A DNA stretch of 64,000 bases from Bacteroidales bacterium (GTDB lineage Bacteria; Bacteroidota; Bacteroidia; Bacteroidales; UBA932). The position numbers were made by a program, and so were the translations under genes. Below, piece after piece: positions 1 to 6,119 of this stretch; the first letter of the stretch is position 1, and each line of letters begins with the position of its first letter. The notes under the pieces were generated by a model. That model was not told the origin of the DNA. It searched no databases and saw only the letters and a list, made by a program, of their open reading frames with translations. The stretch covers positions 1-64,000 of the forward strand of contig JAFZRV010000002.1 of assembly GCA_017619655.1 (NCBI GenBank), written 5' to 3'.

Positions 1-88
1 ACACACACTCACAACCCTCCTTCGGTTGTGCCACTGCCGGCACAACCAGAAGGATCGTCATGATAAGTATGCTTAATCTTTTCAACAT
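1..88 (-). CDS. Start of a secreted protein gene, cut by the left window edge
   Basis: Reading leftward from an ATG at 88-86, 29 codons are visible before the window ends. They encode a good Sec signal peptide: a basic n-region (MLKR), a hydrophobic core (LSILIMTILLVV) and a PAVA-Q cleavage site, followed by PKEGCECV. No function can be given from this much. It lies 66 bases downstream of the stop of the large gene at 155-3700, on the same strand, and no TAnnTTTG box is evident in the gap, so it may be read through from upstream. The ten bases encoding the PAV part of the signal peptide (33-42) also occur in the signal-peptide remnant of the neighbouring gene. Confidence 0.6.
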   Translation of the reverse strand, partial: MLKRLSILIMTILLVVPAVAQPKEGCECV

Positions 89-154
89 ATTGTCCGTTTT
101 ATAAACGTTCTTTTAGTTGTTGGATTATTCAGGTAGATTAGTCGCTGAGGTCGA

Positions 155-3100
155 TTACGGTTCGACTACAGGGTCACCTTCTTCCTCAACACCGGGGAGG
201 TATGCACTGATGATGTCACCGACATTGATACCGAGGCCCTTGAGAAGGCTCTGGATATCAGCAACGCTCACGGGGATCACATAGCTGGCATCCTGGCTGA
301 GGATATACTCTTTCAGCTTCTCGTAGTTAGCCTTGGCATATTCGCAAGCGGTCTTCAGGGACTGCAGGCGAGCTTCCTGAACCTTGAGGTCCTTCTGGGC
401 TTCAGCGATCAGGCCTTCCCAATCCGGAACGTCGCTCTTGTAGCAAGCGGCTTCGTGGCTCAGTCTCTCGATCTCCTGATAAGCCTTGTTGACCTTGGCT
501 TCAGTGTTGTTCATATCAATGTTGCCAAACTCGTCGTACACCACGATGGCGTTGCGGAGAGCGTTGTAGGCGTTGACATATGCAGTGTAAGCGGCATCGA
601 AGCTAGCGGCGTCAGCGACACGGTCGTAACCTTCCATCTTAGCCTCAGCCTTATACACGGTCTCAGCTTTGGTCTTCAGGCCAGAAAGATCGGTCTTCTG
701 AGCGTTGTACTGAGCTTTCTCTGCATTCCATTCGTTGAACTGCTCCCAAGGCTCTTCGCCGAAGGCTTCGATAGCGTTTGCAAGCTGCTCGCCACCAAGG
801 GTCTCGATCCAACCGACATAAACACCAAGAATGTTCGTTGCGAAGAGATTCTTAACATCGGTCAGAGGATATGGAGCGGTAATTCCGGAAGCATCGAAAG
901 GAGAAGTAATAACGTAGACACCGTTAATGACAGTATCACCAGAAGCATCAACGCGAGTACCTGTGAACTCAATCAAGGCAGCTTCATATTCATCCCAAAC
1001 AGCCTTCTTATCAACTGCGTCTTCCCATGCGTCATGGGCATTTCCGTAAGCAGTCTTATCGTCCTTACCAGCTTTGGCTGCATCGTTTTCGAACGCAGTT
1101 TCAACTGCAGTAATCCAGTCTTCGATGAGCTTGGTATCTTGCTCGAAATCTTTTTCAGGGTGGTTGGCAAGCCAATCGTTGTAACGAGCCTTCATTCTGT
1201 TATAGAAGTCCGTTCCTTTGGTGCCATCGAAATTGAAGATAGCGGAGGCTTCAGCGACATCACCAATAGTCCAACCCTTAGGATCAACAGCATCAAGGAC
1301 AACACCAAGAGCATCAGTTTCAATAATATCATCACCTACGAAAAGCACAAGCGGTGCCTCATCCTTTTTGAATGCATCAAAAGGAGTAGCCGTATACGTA
1401 TTGGCCTTCAGGTCACCCTTCTTCGTAGTGGAAGAATACTGATTCATCAAATCGGAATCAAACTTGGCAAAAGTGCCAGTCAGAGCAGTGGTAAGGTTAG
1501 CCGCAACAGTAGGATCATCGAAGTAATCAGCCCAATCGGCAGAAAGAGCAGCTTTAACAGTGGCCTTTGTTGTCGGAAGGGACTTATTCCAATAGGAATT
1601 GTACACAGCATAGTACTTGCCAATAGCCTCATAAATCTTCTCAGCAGCCGTGGTAACTGCAGCGGGTTCGTAATCAGTATTAGGCGCAGCAAGTTCTTCG
1701 GGATCCTCCCAAGTCGTAGTGACTTGGTATGCAGGGTCGCTACCAGGGATAATCTCCTGTGTTGCGGACATGATGGTTGATCCAACACCAAGAGGCATAG
1801 CAGTAGAGGCGTCTTTGTTGAAAGAGGTGGTCATATCTACACCAAAGAGCTGGCTCAAGATATTATTCAGAGCAGCACGACGACCCTTCTCTTCATCTTT
1901 CACGTTAGACATATAGTTCGTACCTTCTTTAGCATTATCTTTAGCTTCAAGATCCCACTGATATGCAGCCTTATTGAACTTGGTCTGAGTAGCAATTTCC
2001 GTGAAGGAAACAGAGTCAACCACAGGCTTACCACCATCGGTCTTCGTTGCAAAATAGAAGAAATGAGGGTTCTGGTCATCATCATATTTGTAATTCTTGC
2101 CGGTACCATTATTTGCGTCATCCAAATAAGCATCGCGAGCTTTGGCAAACTTTTCAATTGCGGCAAGAATTGCAGAGGAGTCGACAGCATTGATATCTTT
2201 CTGCTCATCAATCGTCTTAATCTGGGCAAACAGTTCTGCCATTGCTTCGAACATTGCATCCGGTTTACCGGCAGCTTTAGCAGTGTTAAAATTGGAGATA
2301 GCAGTTGTGTAAGGAGCATAGGCCGTCAGACCGGCTTTCAAGATGCCATTGTGAGCAGTCCAAACACTATCAGCAGTTTTCTTTGCTTTAGCTGTCTCCA
2401 CAGGGTCTAACGCTGCTTTCTCTTCCTCGTAAATACGTTTCAGAACAGTGAGAGCTCCTTTCAAGCCATAGTTTGCTGTGATTTTTGCCGGTTTACCATC
2501 TTTGGTATACTCGTATACCTCAGCGTCGTCGCCGTCGCCATCAGCACCAAGGATGAAAGCCTTCATAGACTGGTTGGCTTTCTGAATACGGATGGTGTCA
2601 TCACCAGAGTTTTTCCAAACAATGATCTCATTGTCAGTCGTTGCTTTAGAAACGGGGGACGCCTGATCGTAAGAACTCAAAAGTGTAGCATAATAATAAT
2701 AATACCCATAGAGATTAAAATCCTCTTCGAGCAAGTCAGGGAAAGCAATGATGGTGTCCATTTTCTGCTTGTAATCCGCCTGTTTCGGCTCGCCTTTAGC
2801 AATAATTGCTTTTTCTTCGGTAGTCAACTTAGCAGGTTCGGTGTAGACAGTACCAGCTTTTTCCCAATTCTCTTCAACAAAGTCAAGAACTGCGAGATTG
2901 AAGTCTTTGACGCCTTCCTTCATCAGAGAAGCGATAGCGGTTTCATTGGCGTCAATTTTTGCCAATTCATACTCCAGCTGGTTTTGTCTGTCGGCAAATT
3001 TGTCAACATAAGCCTTCCATTCAGCAACTCTTGCGCTGCTGTCCGGAATAGCTTCATAGTCTTCCATCCATTTGGCGATCTTGGCTTCTTCCCAAGCGAT

Positions 3101-3700
3101 GGCATCTTCGTAATAGTCATCCACGTCGACAAGAGCGTAACCGTTCCAAGCGGTGTCAGAGAAGCGGAGAGCGTATTCAGTCAGGGTGTCAACCTTCTGC
3201 TGAGCCTTGAAGACATTGTATTCCTGCTTGATGACCTCTTCGGTCAGACCGTAATAGACAGCGACTGCCTCAGCAAGGGCAACCTTCTCGGGACCAGTAA
3301 GGTCACCGGCGGCGAGGTTGATGTTGCGGAGAGCGACACGGAGTTCTTCTCTTGCCTGGGCAAGTGCTTTTTCAGCATCGGCCATGTCTTTCGCGTGCTT
3401 CAGTTCGCGGAGCTCCATTTCCTTCTTGATGGAATCGATGGCGCTGGCGGTCTTCTGAGCGATGAAGTCGTTGGTGTCCTGACGAGCTTCGTTGATCAGC
3501 TGCTGGTACTCGTTGAGGAGCTGCTGATACTCGGTGTCAGCGTTCAAGTTAGCCGTCATGGCGTCAACGTAGCGGGCTCTTGCCTGCTCGTGGGCGGCCT
3601 CGGCACGGACCAATTCTGCGTCAGCTGCACGCAGATCCTTCAGTGCGCGGATGTATTCAGCCTTGGCAAAGCGCATGTCCTGGATACCCAGGGGCTCCAC
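155..3700 (-). CDS. Large coiled-coil surface lipoprotein-like protein lacking a proper 5' end
   Basis: The 1181-residue frame has no enzyme motif that I recognise. Residues about 1-130 are rich in Ala, Glu, Lys and Arg with heptad-like spacing and should form a coiled coil; the last ~120 residues are again helical (KVNKAYQEIERL, LKVQEARLQSLK), and the middle is Asp/Tyr/Asn/Thr-rich. The two ends have GC content like the rest of the window while the middle (about 1000-3000) is clearly more AT-rich, so the gene looks mosaic. The only usable starts are GTG at 3700 or ATG at 3676. Upstream of the GTG the same frame reads FLPAVFFTSC-IEQ, which is the second half of a lipoprotein signal peptide with its lipobox, but a TGA at 3742-3740 precedes it. 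The natural protein was therefore probably an outer-surface lipoprotein, and this copy may be silent. It lies next to a tyrosine recombinase. The frame is certain; function and expression are not. Confidence 0.75.
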   Translation of the reverse strand: MEPLGIQDMRFAKAEYIRALKDLRAADAELVRAEAAHEQARARYVDAMTANLNADTEYQQLLNEYQQLINEARQDTNDFIAQKTASAIDSIKKEMELRELKHAKDMADAEKALAQAREELRVALRNINLAAGDLTGPEKVALAEAVAVYYGLTEEVIKQEYNVFKAQQKVDTLTEYALRFSDTAWNGYALVDVDDYYEDAIAWEEAKIAKWMEDYEAIPDSSARVAEWKAYVDKFADRQNQLEYELAKIDANETAIASLMKEGVKDFNLAVLDFVEENWEKAGTVYTEPAKLTTEEKAIIAKGEPKQADYKQKMDTIIAFPDLLEEDFNLYGYYYYYATLLSSYDQASPVSKATTDNEIIVWKNSGDDTIRIQKANQSMKAFILGADGDGDDAEVYEYTKDGKPAKITANYGLKGALTVLKRIYEEEKAALDPVETAKAKKTADSVWTAHNGILKAGLTAYAPYTTAISNFNTAKAAGKPDAMFEAMAELFAQIKTIDEQKDINAVDSSAILAAIEKFAKARDAYLDDANNGTGKNYKYDDDQNPHFFYFATKTDGGKPVVDSVSFTEIATQTKFNKAAYQWDLEAKDNAKEGTNYMSNVKDEEKGRRAALNNILSQLFGVDMTTSFNKDASTAMPLGVGSTIMSATQEIIPGSDPAYQVTTTWEDPEELAAPNTDYEPAAVTTAAEKIYEAIGKYYAVYNSYWNKSLPTTKATVKAALSADWADYFDDPTVAANLTTALTGTFAKFDSDLMNQYSSTTKKGDLKANTYTATPFDAFKKDEAPLVLFVGDDIIETDALGVVLDAVDPKGWTIGDVAEASAIFNFDGTKGTDFYNRMKARYNDWLANHPEKDFEQDTKLIEDWITAVETAFENDAAKAGKDDKTAYGNAHDAWEDAVDKKAVWDEYEAALIEFTGTRVDASGDTVINGVYVITSPFDASGITAPYPLTDVKNLFATNILGVYVGWIETLGGEQLANAIEAFGEEPWEQFNEWNAEKAQYNAQKTDLSGLKTKAETVYKAEAKMEGYDRVADAASFDAAYTAYVNAYNALRNAIVVYDEFGNIDMNNTEAKVNKAYQEIERLSHEAACYKSDVPDWEGLIAEAQKDLKVQEARLQSLKTACEYAKANYEKLKEYILSQDASYVIPVSVADIQSLLKGLGINVGDIISAYLPGVEEEGDPVVEP

Positions 3701-3742
3701 CTGCTCAATACAGGAAGTGAAAAGACTGCCGGCAGGAATCAG
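3701..3742 (-). other. Orphan lipoprotein signal-peptide remnant (lipobox without a start codon)
   Basis: In frame with the large gene downstream, this stretch reads stop-FLPAVFFTSCIEQ. FFTSC is an acceptable Bacteroidota lipobox with Cys at 3712-3710, and the hydrophobic residues before it fit the end of an h-region. The n-region and start codon are missing because a TGA occupies 3742-3740. A single-base change in the five-T run (minus strand) would open another frame reading back to a run of leucines, so a frameshift or an assembly error is an alternative to recombination. Confidence 0.6.
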
Positions 3743-3773
3743 CCGGGCGTTTCCAAGGAGGAGCAGTCATTGT

Positions 3774-3803
3774 GTCCATAAAAAGGGCCATTTTTTATGG
3801 ACA
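3774..3803. repeat. Inverted repeat A: 11-bp arms around an 8-bp spacer, recombinase-core-site geometry
   Basis: TGTCCATAAAA (3774-3784) is followed by the spacer GGGCCATT and the exact inverted copy TTTTATGGACA (3793-3803). Two inverted arms of 11 bp around a 6-8 bp asymmetric spacer is the layout of core sites used by tyrosine recombinases of the Xer/Cre/Flp kind. It lies 70 bases upstream of the start-less surface gene and about 230 bases from the recombinase start. It is not a typical terminator: the stem is AT-rich away from its TGTCCA ends and no extended T-run follows. Confidence 0.6.
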
Positions 3804-3821
3804 GAGCAGGCTTCGAACCGC

Positions 3822-3858
3822 TTTTGTCCAAGAAAATCGGGGTTATTTTTGGACAAAA
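3822..3858. repeat. Inverted repeat B with the same TGTCCA/TGGACA core
   Basis: TTTTGTCCAA (3822-3831) and TTGGACAAAA (3849-3858) are perfect 10-bp inverted arms, and several further positions inward also pair. The right arm is repeated exactly in direct orientation at 3970-3979, at the putative -33 region of the recombinase gene. Within the repeat, 3844-3851 reads TATTTTTG, a perfect TAnnTTTG box pointing towards the recombinase. The element may bind the recombinase or a regulator, or hold a promoter. Confidence 0.5.
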
Positions 3859-3889
3859 CAGCCGGTACTGCTGCGCTGACTGCTGGCGG

Positions 3890-3918
3890 GAGATGCCCGG
3901 TCGGGGCCGGGCATGACG
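3890..3918 (-). repeat. REP element, copy 1
   Basis: The segment reads GAGATGCCCGG...CCGGGCATGACG, an imperfect palindrome belonging to the same family as the copies at 5961, 23952, 31370, 49816 and 49924. It is followed by a second partial unit (CCCGGCGTGACGG at about 3927-3939). Together with repeats A and B it fills the 3701-4029 interval, in which I find no further gene. Confidence 0.7.
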
Positions 3919-3969
3919 GGAAGGGCCCGGCGTGACGGATGCGAAAAAAGAGACTGCCCGAAGCAGTAA

Positions 3970-4002
3970 TTGGACAAAACGTCAAAAAAAGTCGTTATCT
4001 TG
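3970..4002 (+). promoter_or_regulatory. Probable promoter of the tyrosine recombinase
   Basis: TTGGAC at 3970-3975 and TATCTTG at 3996-4002 resemble the Bacteroidota -33 (TTG) and -7 (TAnnTTTG) elements with about 22 bases between them. The -33 element overlaps the third copy of TTGGACAAAA, so whatever binds that repeat could control the recombinase. Confidence 0.45.
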
Positions 4003-4029
4003 TCTATGTTAACCAATACCTATAATGTT

Positions 4030-4947
4030 ATGAAACTGAATAAATTATTTAAGAGAACAGGCCGGCTCGACGTGTTCGGGCTGGGAGAAAAGCGCCTTGC
4101 GCAACTCAAGACGGAAGGGCGCTATTCGTGCTATCGCAACACCCGGGCGACCCTCAAGAAGTTCGCGGCGTTCCTGAAAGCAGAATCGTTCCCGCTGGGA
4201 AAGATCACCCCGGAACTGATGGAAAACTTCCGCAGCTACCTCATCGAGACCGTGGGCAACAGCCACAACACCGTGGCGGAGAACCTCAAGATCCTCTCGC
4301 AGCTCTTCACGGACGCCGGCGTGGAGAAGAACCCCTGCAAAAACGTGGGCCTGACGCGCATCCAGCGGCCCCGCAACTACCTGCAGGAAGAGGAGCTGGC
4401 CCGGATGATGGCGCTGCGGCTGCCGAAGGGCAGCGAGATGGACGTGGTGCGCGACATGTTCTTCATGGAGTGCCGCACGGGCTTGCGTATCAGCGACTTG
4501 CTGCTGTTGCGCTGGAGCGACTACGACGGCCAGTACATCCGTCTGCGGATGCAGAAGACCCGGCGGCCGGTGGAGATCCCGGTGTCGGCGAGCGTGCAGA
4601 AGACCCTGGAGAAGTACCGGGACCTGTTCGCCCGGCCCAACAGCCGCATCTTCCCGGTGCTGGACCGCGTGAAGGACCGGCCCGACGAGTTCTCGAAGTT
4701 GCGGCGCGTGATCTACGGCACGGCGCACGTGAACCTGATCATCAAGCGGGTGGCGGCTCGGGCGGGCATCACGAAAAACGTGTCGACGCATGTGGCGCGG
4801 CACACCTTCGCGACGCTGCTGCTCAGCAAGGGCGCGTCGATCTACGACGTGAAGGAGCTGCTGGGCCACCAGGACGTGAAGGTGACGCAGGTGTACGCAC
4901 ATCTGCTGGACGGGCGGAAGCGGGAGCTGGTGGAGATGCTGGAGTGA
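4030..4947 (+). CDS. Tyrosine recombinase / site-specific integrase
   Basis: The 305-residue protein has an N-terminal SAM-like core-binding domain (about 20-110) and a C-terminal catalytic domain. The catalytic set is visible: Arg153 in CRTGLRISD, His254 and Arg257 in HVARHTF, His280 in LGHQ and the nucleophile Tyr289 in VYAHL. This is the family of Bacteroidota integrases that includes the invertases of phase-variable surface loci as well as integrases of mobile elements. I chose the ATG at 4030 because the probable -7 box at 3996-4002 lies inside any longer reading; ATG at 4006 is the alternative. No integrative-element cargo, relaxase or phage genes lie beside it; its neighbours are the inverted repeats and the start-less surface gene, so a local DNA-rearrangement role is the best inference. 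It converges on the next gene with only 3 bases between stops. Confidence 0.93.
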   Translation: MKLNKLFKRTGRLDVFGLGEKRLAQLKTEGRYSCYRNTRATLKKFAAFLKAESFPLGKITPELMENFRSYLIETVGNSHNTVAENLKILSQLFTDAGVEKNPCKNVGLTRIQRPRNYLQEEELARMMALRLPKGSEMDVVRDMFFMECRTGLRISDLLLLRWSDYDGQYIRLRMQKTRRPVEIPVSASVQKTLEKYRDLFARPNSRIFPVLDRVKDRPDEFSKLRRVIYGTAHVNLIIKRVAARAGITKNVSTHVARHTFATLLLSKGASIYDVKELLGHQDVKVTQVYAHLLDGRKRELVEMLE

Positions 4948-4950
4948 CGG

Positions 4951-5865
4951 CTATTTTACGATGCGGACTTCCTCGGTGATGACCTTCACCGAGGATTTCT
5001 TTTTGTCGGCCTTCTTGTTCTTGGCGGCGGTCGTGGTTTTCTTCTTGCTGTCTTTCTTCGCGACGGGTTCGGGCTCCGGCGCGGGTTCGGGCTGCTCGAA
5101 GTAGAGGGCGGGAACCGGGCGGAGGCTCTGTTTCTCAAACGGATAGCCGTTGTCAGGCGCGGTGACGGCCAGGCGCTCGCGGGCGGCTGCCTCTTCGGGT
5201 TTGACGGCCCGGAAAACCGGGACTTCCTGCCGCAGCACGTAGATCACCACTTCGTCGGGCCCGCAGTCGCGGTTCGACACCAGGAGGCTGTAGCGCCCGT
5301 CGGGCGTGTCACAGAAGAGCAGGTCGTCGCCCTTCGAATTATACGGGAAACCCAGGTTCTGCACGCTGCCCCAGGCCTGCTTCTTCGCGTCCCAGCGGGC
5401 CACGTAGAGGTCGTAGCCGCCCATGCCGGAGAGGCCGTTTGAGGCGAAGTAGAGCCGCTGGCCGTCGGGCGAAAGCATGGGGAAGATCTCGCTGCCGCGC
5501 GAGGCCGCGTCCGGACAGATGACTTCCGGACGGCTCCAGGCCGTGTCGAGCGGGCGCGTCTGCACCACGCACAGCGAGCTGTCCGCGCTGGGGAGCGAGA
5601 GATAGAGCACCTCGGCCTCCTGCGGGTACCAGTTACCGTCGGCGCCCCAGCTGCCTTCGCGCAAGTGCCCGAGCCAGAGGAAGAAATCGCCGCGCGGCAC
5701 CTTCTTCGAGGCCACGACCGTAAGGTCGGCGGCGTAAGCCGAGAGCGCCGCGTAGTTCTGCTTTTCGACGGCGCGCAGCAGCGCGAGGCTGTCTTCGTTC
5801 ACCTGTGCGGAGAGCGGAAGCACGGCGAGACAGGCGAGCGCCAGGGTCAGGAAGGGACGTTTCAT
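4951..5865 (-). CDS. Exported PD40/TolB-like beta-propeller protein
   Basis: This 304-residue protein begins with a Sec signal peptide (cleavage after PLSA). Its middle holds WD40-like PD40 segments, seen in FPMLSPDGQRLYFASN followed by GMGGYDLYVA (about residues 140-165), as in the propeller part of many Bacteroidota OmpA-family proteins. The C-terminus is unusual: a PEPAPEPEP stretch followed by a very Lys-rich tail (KKDSKKKTTTAAKNKK and onwards), which could contact nucleic acid, peptidoglycan or lipopolysaccharide. No OmpA peptidoglycan-binding domain is present, so it looks like the propeller portion alone. A TAAATTTG promoter box lies upstream. The role is unknown; periplasmic or surface location is inferred. 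Confidence 0.85.
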   Translation of the reverse strand: MKRPFLTLALACLAVLPLSAQVNEDSLALLRAVEKQNYAALSAYAADLTVVASKKVPRGDFFLWLGHLREGSWGADGNWYPQEAEVLYLSLPSADSSLCVVQTRPLDTAWSRPEVICPDAASRGSEIFPMLSPDGQRLYFASNGLSGMGGYDLYVARWDAKKQAWGSVQNLGFPYNSKGDDLLFCDTPDGRYSLLVSNRDCGPDEVVIYVLRQEVPVFRAVKPEEAAARERLAVTAPDNGYPFEKQSLRPVPALYFEQPEPAPEPEPVAKKDSKKKTTTAAKNKKADKKKSSVKVITEEVRIVK

Positions 5866-5901
5866 GCCGTATTTTCTGATTTTTCAACGTTTTTTCAACA
5901 A

Positions 5902-5909
5902 CAAATTTA
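5902..5909 (-). promoter_or_regulatory. -7 box for the PD40 protein gene
   Basis: On the minus strand this reads TAAATTTG, matching TAnnTTTG, 36 bases before the ATG at 5865. A convincing -33 element was not identified. Confidence 0.5.
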
Positions 5910-5940
5910 GCCAAAACCTTCTTATGTTGAGAAAAAAGTG

Positions 5941-5948
5941 TAATTTTG
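5941..5948 (+). promoter_or_regulatory. -7 box likely serving secDF
   Basis: TAATTTTG matches the Bacteroidota -7 consensus. It would give secDF a leader of about 165 bases containing a composite REP element. No better box lies between it and the gene. Confidence 0.45.
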
Positions 5949-5960
5949 CAAGCTATTTCG

Positions 5961-6085
5961 GAGATTCCGGGTCAAGCCCTGAATGACGGGAATAGAGTAA
6001 GTTAAGCGTAGCGGAGCGGGTGGTTTCCGGCGCAGCGACCTTTTTTTGGGAGCAAGACGGAAACCAGAGCGACGCGAAGCGAAAG
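5961..6085 (-). repeat. Composite REP element, copy 1 (REP plus a second stem-loop)
   Basis: It starts with a REP (5961-5988, GAGATTCCGGGTCAAG...GAATGACG) and continues with an AGCGTAGCGG motif, then GGTTTCCGGCG, a T-run and GACGGAAACC, where the last parts pair as a second stem-loop. The same order of blocks, in reverse orientation and with scattered differences, is found at 49848-49951. The intergenic interval 5866-6119 holds this element and promoters, with no further gene. Confidence 0.65.
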
Positions 6086-6119
6086 AAGAAATATTTTAAA
6101 ACTAAAATAACTAACATTT

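Noticed and set aside
24..47. GGTTGTGCC/GGCACAACC inverted repeat near the left edge
   Set aside because: It lies inside the coding sequence of the partial secreted-protein gene (signal-peptide cleavage region) and no promoter or T-run is attached; probably codon-level coincidence.
3970..4947. Integrative conjugative element or prophage at the left end
   Set aside because: Only the recombinase is present; there are no relaxase, mobilisation, Tra, capsid or excisionase genes, and the tRNA is 16 kb away.
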